Program-made: the position numbers and the translations under genes
NCBI GenBank assembly: GCA_023231475.1
Contig: JALJEE010001455.1
Location: 113,834 to 177,833, forward strand
Source: Seison nebaliae
Lineage: Eukaryota > Rotifera > Pararotatoria > Seisonacea > Seisonidae
DNA: 64,000 nucleotides
Direction: 5' to 3'
Shown here: one piece after another, positions 26,233 to 39,867 of the stretch
Position numbering within the stretch: the stretch's first letter is position 1
Layout: each line of letters starts with the position of its first letter
The notes under the pieces: model-generated
Told to the model about the DNA's origin: nothing
What the model saw: only the letters and a program-made list of their open reading frames with translations
Databases searched by the model: none

Positions 26233-27175
26233 AAAATGAACTGATATAAAACTGATTTGTGAAGCCGAAGTTGAGAGGAAAGCTAAACATTCAAATGGGA
26301 CGAATAAAAAAATCAAATATTTAGATGTTAACTTCCATTAAATAACGAGCGAAAAAACATCGGTAGAATATTCCATTCGTTCCATTCTTCAAAATTTTTT
26401 AATTGAAGCCACCTCTCATATTATGACTGTTTTCAAAAATTCATAATTTTTTAATGTTCGTTTCAAAACTTTTTTTTCTAATTTTTGGTCTGCCGTTTTT
26501 TCATTAATCTTTCTTTTTTAATTAAAAATTATTCATTTAATTATATTTTTAAAAAGATTTTTAAATTTTTTTATTTATTTTAGAATAAATAGTAAAATAA
26601 AAGAAAAAAAAAACAAATGTCAATAAAATCATGTAATGTTATTGAGTGATATGATAATAAGTTTTTTTTAATTTGGAGCTTTTTTAATAAGAAGAGCTTC
26701 ATAGAAAGTATGAGGAACTTCAATCGAGAAATAAGAACAGAAAAACTTAAACGGAGTAAAAAGAATTATTAGACTTTGTATATGATGGAGAAGATAATTC
26801 AGATTCTTCAATAAAAAGAATTATATTCCGCTTATTTTTATTTTAATATTTTCTATCCGTTATTATTATATTCAATGATTACTTGTCATTTATATGGAAA
26901 TGGAGTTTAATTATTATCCTTAATTTATTGAGTTATCTCGATCGATCGACCGAGAGAGAGAGTGAGTGAGATAGTGAGTTGTTAATTAACTTTGATTGTT
27001 AATTTCATTTGTATATTCCCAATTTACTGTTAATATGAGAAAGAAAAATATTAAATTTTTTTCTTAATTTCCAACTTTCAATTTGGAACTATATTAATTG
27101 AAGTTACTCGATTTTGACAGATAAATTTCATATAAAAAATTTGAAGAAGGAGATAAAAAGAAGGTGTGAGAATAA
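26233..27175. other. Intergenic region, AT-rich
   Basis: About 0.94 kb between the channel stop and the BTB gene start. Very T- and A-rich, with a short GA run near 26950-26970. No exon seen. Confidence 0.5.
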
Positions 27176-29761
27176 ATGAATCATTTTACGGCGTCGTTGG
27201 TGGAAGGCGTCCGAAGATTGGAGAAAGAGAAAGATAAAGGAGATCTTGTGTTGACATCAATGCATAATGGAAATAGTTCGATGTTGTCGTTTCATAGTGA
27301 TGAAATGAATCAGATACCTGATGAATTTGTGAGATTTCATTCGATCATATTGAAATTGCATTCGGAAAAGAGTGAAGATTTATTGGAAGAATTGAAATGT
27401 AAAGGAGAAACTGAATTAGCAATGAAATTCTCGTTGATGAAAGGTGTGATCGATTATTTGTATAATGGAAATGTTAGTTGGTTAGAAATGGCGAAGGAAC
27501 GAAAACAGATAACGGACACGTACAATATTATCGATTATTTCCAATTGAAAGGATTGATGAATGTTTTGGAGACGATAGCTGATGTGAATGATTTGCGCAA
27601 TATTCGAATTACAAAATTACTTGGACGAAAAGACGATAATAGAAAGACTTTCCTCGAATCTGATATCGAATATTTAGCAGTAAATATGAAACATATTACA
27701 AGTAATGTGCAAAATATTCAATTATTGAGTGAGGACTTTTTGATGAGAGTTCTCGAACATTCCAAAACTGATTTAGCTTCAGAAGACGATTTGGTTAAAG
27801 TCATACTCAAATGGTTCACTTATGACACTTCCACTCGTTTATTGTGGATGCCTCAATTGTTGACACGAATCCGTTGGGAAGAAGTGAGTGAAGACGAGAA
27901 ATATACGGTATTTGTTGAAAACGAATATTTAGATAACGATAGTATTTGTCGATTAATCGGACGACAAATCAATTTTCTGGTTCGTGATGGGAAATTAAGT
28001 GAGACTAAAATGACAAAAATGATCAATTTATTTGAAACGAGAATTGAAAATTTCCATGTGGAATATATTCAGGATGTAAGAGAATATAATTATGATGAAA
28101 ATCGAAATCGTTCCACATTCAACCAATATCAATTTCCAGTTCCCGAAAAGGAGGTTAGAGGACGATATATGAATGGAGAAAAGTTCGATCGTTTATCATA
28201 TGAGAAAGGAATGGGAGATAATGAAGATGTAAATCAGTTGAAGAAATTGGAAGATTATCCACTTATTTCTGATAAAGATATTAAAATATTTTCAAATTTC
28301 CCTCTCGACCAAAATGATGAGATAAAAATTATCGATGGTGGTGTTGGAAAGGAGGTGAATTTAGGAGAAATGATGACAGATAAAAATGCTTGGAAAGATG
28401 AGGGAATGGATGATTTCATGAAGATTTGTACTCCTCATCCCAACCGAGTAGATACATTAGAGAATAAATTGAAATATAAATATTTCAAAAAATATTTAAT
28501 CTCCTTCACAAAAGAAGATATCCATTCGTTGTTGACTAGAAAACATATTCGTTGTTTAAATGAAAAACAAATTTTCATCATGGTCAATCAATGGTGTTCA
28601 TCACTTCCACAATCGCCTTCACTTGACTCATATCAAATCGATTTCTTAAAATTGATCCGAATGGATGTTATTCCTCATCAAACTGAATTGGAAGGTCCAT
28701 TAGTGAAAACATTAGAGGAACATAAATGTTATGATAAACGGATGGATTCTAGATGTCAATCATCAGTCGTCGCTTTCGGACCGAATAATTCACTCCATTA
28801 TTTCGATTCAGAGAAAGAGACGTTCATCGATAGTGGAATAACACCACCACCGTTGGAAGAGAATGAGAAAAAACGATTTGCTCTCGTTCATTATCAGGGC
28901 ACTTTGTATTGTTTGGAGATGACAATCGATTTCTTAGGAATCGACGTTATCACCGTCGTGGAAAGAGATACGGGAATTTTTATTGTTTATCGATTGAAAG
29001 ACAGAAATACACAAATTAGTAATTTGTTAGATATTTCTGGTGCGTATGAATTAGCGGGAGAAGGATGGAAGAAAACGGATATAAGTCGTCATATTTATTA
29101 TTATAATACTTATGATTTGACATTCAATCAAGTCATCGGTTAATATCAATATCATTAATATTTGCATATTTTATACTTTTCTTTTCTTTCAATAATTTTA
29201 TGAGTTTTGGAAAAAAATTTTTTTTTTAATTTTAATATTTTTTTTTCTAATTTTAATATTTTTTATCATTTCTCTTTTTTTTAAGATATTGATCGATACA
29301 TCTACATAATTGGTGAACGAATGTTATCAATATGCAATTATGAGGAAGGAAACACTCTGAAACAAATGGAACAGGAATTTGTAATTACTGATGCTTACAA
29401 ATCCATCGACTATGAGAATTGTATAGAATGTCTGATCATCTGTCGAGATCATGGTAAGGATAAACGAGTCTTTTCCAAGTACTCGTACGTGGGAGAGGAT
29501 AAAATGATGATAGTGTATGAGGGACCGGCATACGAATCATCTTTCGTCCAAGAAGGATATCTTTTCCTATGTTTTTCTGACGGATCAATGAAATACCGTT
29601 TCATCGATGGTTCAGACGATTTCAAATTGATGAGAGGAGAGCCCACTCCATCATTATTCAATGATGGTCAATATTTCATTAATTGTCCAACGACTTGTTT
29701 GGACGAATGGAGACAGAGAAATTCGGATGGAAATGTCTCGAAATTGAAAAGTGAAAGTTGA
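27176..29761 (+). CDS. BTB-BACK-kelch-type protein with a second BACK-like block
   Basis: Two exons, 27176-29138 and 29286-29761, join through a 147-bp intron (donor gttaat) in phase and give 812 residues. A BTB fold is suggested near the N-terminus (FVRFHSIILKLHSEKSEDLL, then GVIDYLYNGNVSWLEM). A BACK domain follows (LLSEDFLMRVLEHSKTDLAS, VILKWFTYD, LLTRIRWEEVS). At about residues 430-520 a second BACK-like stretch appears (DIHSLLTRKHIRCLNEKQ, IFIMVNQWC, FLKLIRMDVIP). The C-terminal part has degenerate kelch-like strands (SVVAFGPNNSLHYFDSEK, DRYIYIIGERM). Such proteins are usually substrate adaptors for cullin-3 ubiquitin ligases (family knowledge). Divergent from named KLHL members; no orthologue assigned. 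Confidence 0.72.
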
Positions 29762-29953
29762 AAGAGACGAAGAAAGAAGAAAATCAATTCATTATCAATT
29801 TTATCATGATCTTTCAACCGATTTTATTATTTTTATGAAAGACAATTTTTCCCATTTTAATTCTTTACATCATTCTTAACGGTGACTTTCACGGATTATC
29901 TTCATAAAATTATTAATATTTAATTTTAAATGTGAAATGGGAAAAAAAAATAT

Positions 29954-31456
29954 TTAAAAAATTTGTTGTCGTAATTCTCGGAATATGAGAGGTAAAATAA
30001 TGCGATTGGCAGCGAACAGTGTTCGAAATGATCGATATGTGGCAAATAATGGATTGGACCAATTATTCTTCCAAATCTCTTTACCACTTCCCAATGCAAC
30101 GGAAAAGAAGTGATATAATAAGAGGAACGGTTCCGGTTTTACAATAGCCAAAAGTGAGACGGGTCCTTCAACGCAATCGCCACCACGTTGAAAATAGCGG
30201 AAGCATGCATTCCTCAAATCCATCGCATCGTCATTATGAGCAGCGAATAAATCATAAATTGCATTTGCTAATACATTAACGACGAAAGAATGAGATGAAC
30301 ATCTTTCTTTTAACCATTCCAATTTGATACGTCTCAATTGTTGATATTGAGAGAAATTATCGATCTCTTTCAATTTCTTCGATAAATGATAAACATCAGA
30401 AAATGCCACACTCATTCCACCACCTGTAATCGGATGGCGCATATTAAATGCATCTCCAATGCAGATAACACCATCAATGGATTTCTGAAGTGGTGGCAAA
30501 TAACTATTTGGCATTGATCGTAATTCGGTCGATTGTAATGAGTGAATGAAAGATTTCTTCAAATGTTCCGGAAGAATATTAATCACATCACTCTCCAAAT
30601 ATTCTTTTACGTTTTTCCTATTTTTTTTGATATCGATCAAAATTCTCGTTTCGTTACTGCCGATTTGATAAATGAGAATTGGAGCAATAGCTGAGAGAAC
30701 TAATTCGGCATGGAACTGTTTAATTTGTGGACAATCGTAGAGTACCAAACCATAAAATGAGGAATTTGCTGTCGATTCGTTGAAAAGGAGATCTTTACGG
30801 AATTTAGAGAAACAACCATCACAAACGATTGTCAATGGTGACACTTCCTCCACATATTTCACTTCGTATTCTTTCTCTTTTGTTTTGTATTGAACTCCGT
30901 AACAAATCATTTCTTCATTATATAATAATTTCGTCACATTTCCTTCGATTACATCGATATTTTTCTGTTGAGAACATTTACGTCTTAAGGATTGTATAAA
31001 TCGTCCATGATGGAATGCATTACCATAAATTTCATTCGAATCCTTCAAATTTTCTTGCAACTTAGCATAGGGCACTATAACTGTGTCGCTAAGTTCATCA
31101 TTATGAATTACGTAGCCAGTCGTCTTCTGAGCATCGATCTCATTTAAACAATCTCCCATTCCTAATTTCTCCAACATCCTCACACCACCTGGTTGTAATA
31201 ATTCACCAACAATTCGATTTGGTTCGGTTAAATCTCTTTCGATCAACAAGACTTTCTTTCCTTCTTTCTTACTCAGCGAATAAGCCATCGATGTACCGGC
31301 TATTCCCGCTCCCACAATAATCACGTCATATTTCACATCTCTCAATTCCACCACCTCATTAATCAATCGATTAATATAGGAACGATTACGATATTTCCTA
31401 TATAATTTCCAGAATATTATGGAAATAATGAAAATGTAGATGAACAACAATAACAT
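29954..31456 (-). CDS. SQLE: Squalene epoxidase (squalene monooxygenase)
   Basis: A single uninterrupted 500-residue frame. It has an N-terminal membrane helix (LLLFIYIFIISIIFWKLY), the FAD-binding motif DVIIVGAGIAGTSMAYSLSK, the signature IERDLTEPNRIVGELLQPGG and the second FAD motif GDAFNMRHPITGGGMSVAFSD. The C-terminus is hydrophobic, as expected for membrane association. The enzyme converts squalene to 2,3-oxidosqualene with FAD and O2, committing carbon to sterols in the ER (family knowledge). Length is close to the catalytic-core forms and shorter than the human protein, which has an extra N-terminal regulatory region. It is intronless, unlike most neighbours. Confidence 0.95.
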   Translation of the reverse strand: MLLLFIYIFIISIIFWKLYRKYRNRSYINRLINEVVELRDVKYDVIIVGAGIAGTSMAYSLSKKEGKKVLLIERDLTEPNRIVGELLQPGGVRMLEKLGMGDCLNEIDAQKTTGYVIHNDELSDTVIVPYAKLQENLKDSNEIYGNAFHHGRFIQSLRRKCSQQKNIDVIEGNVTKLLYNEEMICYGVQYKTKEKEYEVKYVEEVSPLTIVCDGCFSKFRKDLLFNESTANSSFYGLVLYDCPQIKQFHAELVLSAIAPILIYQIGSNETRILIDIKKNRKNVKEYLESDVINILPEHLKKSFIHSLQSTELRSMPNSYLPPLQKSIDGVICIGDAFNMRHPITGGGMSVAFSDVYHLSKKLKEIDNFSQYQQLRRIKLEWLKERCSSHSFVVNVLANAIYDLFAAHNDDAMDLRNACFRYFQRGGDCVEGPVSLLAIVKPEPFLLLYHFFSVALGSGKEIWKNNWSNPLFATYRSFRTLFAANRIILPLIFRELRQQIF

Positions 31457-32292
31457 GTAGACGAGAGAGAAGCGAAGTTGCTAATTTTATAGAATTTTAT
31501 AGGCAAATTGAAAGAAAGGAAAATTATTTGATTTTATCACCAAAACGATGATGGTATGATTAGGAAAATAATCGTACGGAGCATCATTCGATCATTATCA
31601 ATTAACTTTTTATCAACTTTAATAAAATTTTAAATGTTCAATAAAATTTATTTATTTCTCTTTATTTGAATATTAAGTTTCTCCATAATTTTCTCTTCAT
31701 TTAAATCGTTTTTTTTAATGAGGATAAAGTTATTCATTCATACAATAAAGTCAGCTCGTATTAACAGGCGAGTAATGGTGGTAAGATTCGTAAAGGTATT
31801 AAAAAGATCTAGGAAATTAAACTTGACTTCCTTAACATATCTTCCCAAATTGAAACTTTAAGTAAGCTTTAGAAACATTAATATATTTTTTTTTATTTAT
31901 AATTTATTAATAGAATTTATAGAATAGAAATAGGATTTATAGAATCAAATCCCCTCGGGGTAATTTAAAAAGAAAATAAAATAATTGGCTGTAAAGATTA
32001 TTGTTAATAAGTTCCCTTCGAACATCACTTCGTAAATAATTCAGGTAATTTCCAAGTTTAAGACGTTTTACTTTTTACTTTTTTAAAAATAAACACACAC
32101 ACACATATATATAATTAATACGTAAAACTCCTATAGAATTTTTCTACACTTTCTCCTACTTAATATTTTTAACTCTTATATATATTATTCAACGAGTTTA
32201 AGACTCTTCTTAATTAGGACATTTAAAATAAGAAAAAAAAAACATATATAAGAATATTCGTCTTTATTCAATATTTTTTAAAAATGAAATCG
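31457..32292. other. Intergenic region between SQLE and the transposase remnant
   Basis: Low-complexity AT-rich DNA with a CA/TA run at 32092-32112. No exon seen. It may include the 3' flank of the transposable element, but I could not define terminal inverted repeats. Confidence 0.45.
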
Positions 32293-33240
32293 TTAAAATT
32301 TATATGATGTTCGAATGGCTAAAATTAGTCCGCTAAATGAATCAATTGTATTTAAAGTATTTCTCCAAATGAAGTCATGTAGGTAACTCGGAAACAATTT
32401 ATTTGTTGTTCCGAATTGATTTTTCAACTTCCGTTTAACTCGCATCCACATCTTTTCAACATTTTGGGTGTGCAAAGTTGGATCAGATAGATCTACAAAA
32501 TATTTTTCATGAATAACCACGTCGTGATTATAAATTCCATTTGCCCATGTTTCGATATTTTTATAGGCTCTCCACCCATCACTGACAATAGTCGACCCTG
32601 GCAGAATATATTGAAGAATTATATTTTTCAATGTTGTTTCGGTGCGATCTTCAACCTCCACCAAAAAACATTTCTTAGTTCCCCGTTCAATACCACCAAA
32701 AACCCAATGATCTTCTCGTCATTGAACGCTATGATATTTTCGGTGGAAAAAATAACTTTCGTCGATTTCGACGACAATGCTTTTATTACTGTCGTCTAAT
32801 CCACCAATCGTAAGTCGTCTTTCACCACTTCTCGGCAGAAATTTACCCCATCGCAAGCAGTATCACCAAATGAATTCCTGCCTCGGGAAATATTCTCAAC
32901 ACTACTTGCAACATCTGCACCATCTTCAACTACTTCATTTCAACCATTTTCAACCACATTGACATCTTCATCAGCAGCACCAGTTGAATTCATGGCAGCA
33001 TCAACAAATTCAACGACGTTGATTACATCACCACTACCATCATTGACCGAAAGTTTATCTGCAACATCGTCTGAAAATTGCAAACAAATAAACACTCAAA
33101 TTGGTACTATTAAATTTATATGGACGACTAAAAAAGAAGCAATAACGCACAATAATGAGATTTTTTATTTGAGGAGAACGTATGTTTCCGGGAAAAAACT
33201 TTGTTGTAAAACTCCTACAAATTAAAGTGCACAGCGACAA
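32293..33240 (-). pseudogene. ISXO2-like (IS1595-type) DDE transposase remnant
   Basis: The downstream open part (32293-32664) carries ISXO2-like motifs: STIVSDGWRAYKNIETW (second catalytic Asp), DPTLHTQNVEKMWMRVKR (third acidic/Asn position) and KLFPSYLHDFIWR. Upstream, other frames give VVEIDESYFFHRKYH (first Asp), WVFGGIERGTKKCFLVEVED, DGVNFCREV and, near 33200, an N-terminal SFFPETYVLLK piece. These are split by an in-frame TGA near 32722, by stops in the N-terminal piece, and by a frame change near 32805-32815. A low-complexity acidic stretch lies between the N-terminal and catalytic parts. So this is an inactive copy. Family call rests on motif order; ends and target-site duplication were not found. 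Confidence 0.82.
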
Positions 33241-34488
33241 TTACGATGGAAAGTTTCGCCGTTTGCTCTCATAAAGTCAATCACAATCATCATAATAATT
33301 CACAACTACGAAGAGAGAAACTTAAAGAATTGTCAGAGATGAGAAAGGGAGCGTTAAGTAATAACAATGAACTTACGAATTCGGAAAATTAATTGGATGG
33401 CTTAAACTTCTTTCTTAATCTTTAACTGGGAATCATTGTTCCAGATAAACCTATAAATTATATAATGTGGCTGACATGACATTTAAAAACCAAACTAAGT
33501 ATAGAACTGTCCTGATTATGAATTAATAACTCTGTAGGATTTGTATGTACGGTTATTATTTTTCCAGTTCAATTTTCATTATGTTTGGACTCCAAACTTT
33601 GGAGGTTGAGAACTTTCCTTTTTTTCTCAAAAGGTTGATAACTGTCCGAAAATAGAAAAAGCAGGTCGAGAACTGTCCGAAATTGAGAAAAAAGGTTGAA
33701 AGCTGTCGGAAGTATAAAAAACTAGATTGAGAACTGTCCGCTGCAAAATTTTTATAACAGATAATTGCTAGGTGAAATAGAACAAAATGGAATTGAGAGA
33801 TCGGTAACTACATGTATGAAGAATAATGTTAGAGGAGACGTCAGAAGATTCGACTCATCATCACAGAGTCTTTGAACCTTCAATTGACAACACTAGTCAT
33901 CTATCATTTATTGGATGAATATCATTTCCAAGTAAAATAGATATTATTAGTCTTAAACCTCCGTCCATTCCCAATTGTCCAGATTAATAAAAAGGAAAAG
34001 TTGAGACATCTTGTTAGATAATGAATGGTAAACAACCATATCTTAAGATTCTTAATGGAAACAATTAAGCTTAAAATTGTAATTTATAAATTTTGAAAAA
34101 TTTTAAATGAGAAGAATTGTTGAGAAATTTTTGTTGACAGTTAAATGTTTGATCGATTTTCTTCGAAATTTCTTTCTAGAAAGAATCGAATGTTAATTGA
34201 AAAGCCGAAGATTCATGAATTTCAAACAGAATAATTGGAACGTGGATAAGTGTTATGAGGAGGAGTGAAATAGAGATGATTCCGTTCATCTGTTTCATAT
34301 TAAGCCATCTTCTATGAAATAATTGTAGGAAATAATTTGTAAATTTAATGATTTTCTCACTAGAATTTAAAGGAAATTTTTTTAATAATTTTCTAACACA
34401 TCCAGATTTATCTCGCACATTTGGTGAGAAGTGAGAAGAGAAAAGTGAAATTCATTTCCTTCAAATTCCACGCGAAATTAATTCGAAC
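33241..34488. other. Intergenic region with a short tandem repeat
   Basis: No exon recognised. It contains about five degenerate 31-bp units at 33601-33745 and the presumed promoter of the long intronless gene that follows. Confidence 0.5.
33601..33745. repeat. Tandem repeat, about 31-bp unit, five degenerate copies
   Basis: Units are built around aggttgagaactgtccgaaa followed by an A-rich spacer. The central three copies are the most alike; the first and last are diverged. It lies about 360 bp from the dead transposase. Confidence 0.8.
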
Positions 34489-37400
34489 GTGATGTATGCT
34501 GAACAATGGAGATTTGGAGGTCATGAGGGAACGCGGTCGATGGAAGAGACATCAGTTAATCAACAACCGATGGCCAAAGAAGAATTATGTCGTCGATTCT
34601 ATATGAATGAATTGCGATATCGAGAAATACGAAAAGAAAAAATTTTTCAAACTTTCGCCGATTTCTTTCACTTCTCATCAGATCCCATGAATTTGATTGC
34701 CGTTGATAAATTGGAATGTCTTTTACAATTTCAACCGGAACGACATTTTGTCGATGAAATTATCGATGATGTGATCGAATGTCGAGAAGTGGCGGTTGAA
34801 AGTCAATTTTCAGATTATAATTTCAATTTCGAATACAATTCAACGAAGAAGAGAAAGGAGTCATTACCATGTGAGAGAAGGAAAGAAGAGGATGAAGATG
34901 ATGATGATGATGATAATTTGGAGGATATGGATTTGAAAGAATTTGAAATTCACGAACTAAATCGAGAGATGACGGGAAAGATGGCACACGACGATTTTTA
35001 CTTTTCAGATGAATGTCGAACAGTTTTCAATCGACGTTGGGATGGAAATTGGAGAGAAGAAATGAAATCGAAAGGAAAACGGACTGGAATTTATTTTAGT
35101 GAAGAGAAGAAAATTGATGGAAATCTGGTGAATAATGATGAGATGATTGGAATACACAAACGAGGATTAGAGACGACGGAGAATGATGACGTTATCATCG
35201 ACGAATGTGAAGAACGATTGAATGATGCATTCATCGAAACTTTGACATTTCCCAATGTCAATGATGAATTATATGAGAATTTGTCGACGATTCTCCATAA
35301 ATGTTCATCAATCAATCAGAAAGATAATGATGAAGAGACTGAAGATGAAGATAACGAGAATGAATTCGTAAGAGATATGGAACGACAAAAGAAGAAGAAA
35401 ATGAAAGTGAAAGAAATGAAAGGACGGTTTGGAAGACGATCTGATATGAGACATATCAATCACATTCTCATGAATGATATCGACGAATTTATTCATTTGT
35501 TTCAAGAGAAATGTGAATTGATTGATCACGAACAATTCGAACGTTTGAAAGTGAATGAATTGCGACGATTAATTTCCATCATTTTCCTCAAAACCATCAA
35601 AATCTCATCAGCATCCAAACAATTCACATCATTCATGTTGAATAATGATCAATTTAATTGTGATAATGGAGAGAAGAATATTATCGATATTTCCCAATTG
35701 ACGGAAATGAACAATTGTCGAATAATTTCGTTTAATACGAGAGATGAATTATTCAAACGAATCTCTTCACCTTTCATTCTCCTTCGGGATAAAACGAGTG
35801 AATTAACAGTGAAATTTCTTCATTCCCTCAAACATTGGATCATCGTTCTTCAAGAACAACAGGAAGGATTGGAATCATCATGTCATTCAAAAGAAGAATT
35901 TGAGAATTTGATGGAATTGAAAAAGAGTTTACGATCAATTATCGAATTGATGACGGATAGTATCGAATTGAGTGAGAATATGGTAAATAATCGACGACGT
36001 CATAAATTGAATAGTGAATTGTTATTGAATGATGTTGAGACGAAAAAGAGAAAGGAGAATAAATTGAACAATTATTGGAAAGATTTGAAAGAGATCGATG
36101 ACAAACAAATCCATTTCCTCACCATTTTAGAGAAATTGAGGAATTATAAGAAAATTTCACATTTGTGTCCGAAACATTCGGAAATGGTCATCAAATCAGT
36201 TTTCCTTTGTAATTCCATCGTTTATCCAACTCATTTTACGAACAATAAATTCAATGTCGATTGGTCATCATTCGATTGGTTCTATCAACAGGAATCTTCT
36301 TCGCCTTATTTACCGTCGTCCATTTCGTTGAGTTTAATCGACGAATTTTTATTGGAAACGATCGAGCAATTTGTGTTGGAGAAGAAACCGGTTAAAAAGA
36401 ATTCATTATTATTCTCTCAAGACATTACCATGGAAACGAATTGTAGTCCTCTATTCCCGAACAGGAAACGATCATTATCACTTCTCAATGGTCAACAACA
36501 AGTATATCAAGGAAATAATGTGGAATTGAAGAATGAGAATGAGCAAATTTTGATGGAAGAACAAAAATATTTTCTCGATGGAACTTTCCGTCAATGTCGC
36601 GAATCTGGTATCAGTCCAATGGATTATGATCATTATGGATATTTCGCTCATTATTATCGTCAACAATTGTCGAAATCACTTCAATATTTCCATAAACGAT
36701 CCAATGAAAGATCATACAATTATGATTATTATGGAAAAATTATGAAATGTGAAAACGAATCAATCAACATATCATCACCATCCTCATATAATAATGTGAT
36801 GGAGAATGTGATAGTGGATCCATTTAGCAAGATGACGGAGAATGATGGAACGGATATTTCGATGGAAATGAATGTGGACGCCATCGAAAATGTGAGTATC
36901 GATGACAACATAACGACGAATGGAATATCGGAAGAATTAACGAATCATCGATCAAATTGTTTGAGACGATCTCGAGATTATTATCATCATCATCATCATC
37001 ATTATTGGAATGGTAATGTATTAGGTAATGGAGAAGATGGAATTGAAACGGAAAATCAACGAATGAGAAATCGTCAACGAAAAGAAAAAGATTTGAAGAT
37101 TTATTGGGAGAAAAGAAAAATGAAAATTAATCAACAAAAAAAATTGATCGATGATGAAAGAGCGATTATGGAGATAATTCGGAAGATTTCCAATACCATT
37201 TTCCATCTACCCAGAATCGATATTAGGAATCCCAATTTCTGTGCAATGATCACTGAATTATGTTGTCGTAACAGTGAATTATCTGTATTAAGAGATGAAA
37301 GTTATCCATTAGTACGACCGGAAAATATTATTATGAAACGGACGAGTGAAAACGAATTCCGTCAAGCGAAATTGATACCGAAAGTTCTATCATCAATTCT

Positions 37401-39836
37401 TCGATTATTTGCAGCCGTTTACACTTATGAGATGTGTGGGAAGAAGGAGAATAAGAAGAAATCGAGACAAGCATCTTCACAAACGTTTAATGGAAATAAT
37501 CGTCATTTACCATCACCAGTCACTGTACCAACTTCATTTCTTCATGTCACCACACAAAATTTATCTAAACCACCAACAGTTATGTCGCCCATTAAATCCA
37601 CCATCAATATGATTAATACTACGATAGTTGAGAGTGGAAGAAGTGGGGAGAATGATATCGGTGAGATAAACATAAATTTACCACCAAACAATCTCGGTAT
37701 GTCCACCAATGTGATTGTGGCACCTAATAAAATTGGTACGTCAATTACATCAGAAATGAAAACGATGAAAACAACGACGAAACGATCGAAAAGTCATTCG
37801 AAAGATTTGAAAAAATCGAAAACGATTACACAGAAAAATCAAAAGAATTATTCGTTGAATGAGGAACGATTATGTGATATTAACTCGTCGATAGTGTCAT
37901 CGTCTGGTCTAAATTTTTATTTTCGCTCTCACAAATCCATCGATTCAAGTGACGGTATGATAATGGAGAATCCTCTCATCTCTAACAAAGATATGGGAGG
38001 TAAATGTTTTTCCAGAAATAATTCTTTAGCTACATTGACAAGTAATGCAGGATTTATGGTTCAATCATCAACAACTATTCAAACAGTATGTCCAACATCT
38101 ATCGTTGTTTATAATGATATTACACCATTCATTTCGACGACGACGTTCTCTCCTTCAAACTCATTTCATCCTTATCAACCAATCGTCACTTGTCAATATG
38201 GAACATGTCATTTAAATTCGGAGGGATTCATCGATCCAAATTTTCCTTATTATTCAACTCAGCCACCATTACCACCACCACCACCACCACCACCACCACC
38301 ACAATCACCACTCAATTCTTCTTCCATTCGATACAACACGAACATAAACAAAAGATTGGGTTTAGGGAAAGCCGTCTCTCCATATACCATCAGTTGTGGT
38401 GTTGATGGAAATATAGTACCACATCATTCACCGAAATTAACACCCAAATATCATATGCCACCTAGTCCACTCATTCCCATATCGACAAATAGTATCTTTC
38501 CTAATATTATTCCATTAAACTTCACTGGTTCCACCGTCACTCCCACCATCATTCCCATCACTGATACAACAATCGCTTATCCAATCTCTTATAATCCTGT
38601 TGGTCAAATGACGATAGCTCCATCTATTGCTCATCAAGGAACATCGAAGAATTTCATGAAGAATCGTTATTATGATCAAGTGGCAACTTCTTATCATTAT
38701 CAAGATAATTTAGGGAGTGGAATATATAACGGTTATCATCGTACACACTCCTGGAATCAATCTACCACCAATAATGTACCGATTTCCATATTTCCCAATT
38801 TTCAATATACAACATCCGTCACACTTTCACCCTCGACGAATGGTCATGTGAAAATATCGACTGGATCACGTATGAGACAAACGTCGATAAATACAGCGAC
38901 GAATATCTTAGATAATTCCACATCCATTACCAATAATAAACGATTCGAATCGTATAATATGGGAAGTGATAAACGACAGAAAAAATCCATTACCACCAAA
39001 TCGAGGAAACGGGAAGTTAATTATGAGGGTAATATCGTCCTACCATCAAATCATCATCGAAAGAAGATGGAAAATTTTCCTCCAATTCGAAATTATCCTT
39101 CCACCACCGGTTTAATAATGGAACCGACTGAACCGAAACATCGACGAATTAATGACGATTATTCTGGTAGAATGGAAATATCTTCACTCACTCCAAATAA
39201 ACGACAACATCTCACTTTCACGGGAAGTCCAGCATCATCTTCCGATAATCGACGACGATCAAAATCTCAAAATATCAATAATAATAATAATAATAATAGT
39301 TTTCCCATTGATAAAAATATGAGCAATGCTGATGAGACGACGGAAATCATTTCAAGTAATGATCCAAATTGTTTACCAAAACAAACGACCGTTCCCCCAT
39401 ATCCCGCTTCCATCAACCTAACTATTCCAACTACACACTTACGTACACCATCGTCTAATTATAATTATTTGTCGACGACTTCCCTATCGGCGATTGGACC
39501 AACCAAATCACCATCCACATCTACTCTCATCATACCCACCGGAATATTGCATACGAAGTTGCCATATAATGGTCGAAATGGGAAAAATCAGAAATTGGTC
39601 AATACTCGACAATCGTCAATTGATGCAAATAAATATGGAAAAAGTGGTAAACCAATAAATAATTATATAATTTCATCAATTGCTCCAATCACCGTCAAAC
39701 CATCATCAACGTCATTAGATGGTGGAAATAGCATGAGCACATTCCAAATTGGAAATGGAAATGTCGATAGAAAAACTAAAATTATATCATCTCCAATTCA
39801 AATTGTTCCAATTCAAACGACCAATCCCATTCTACG

Positions 39837-39867
<31 letters not shown>

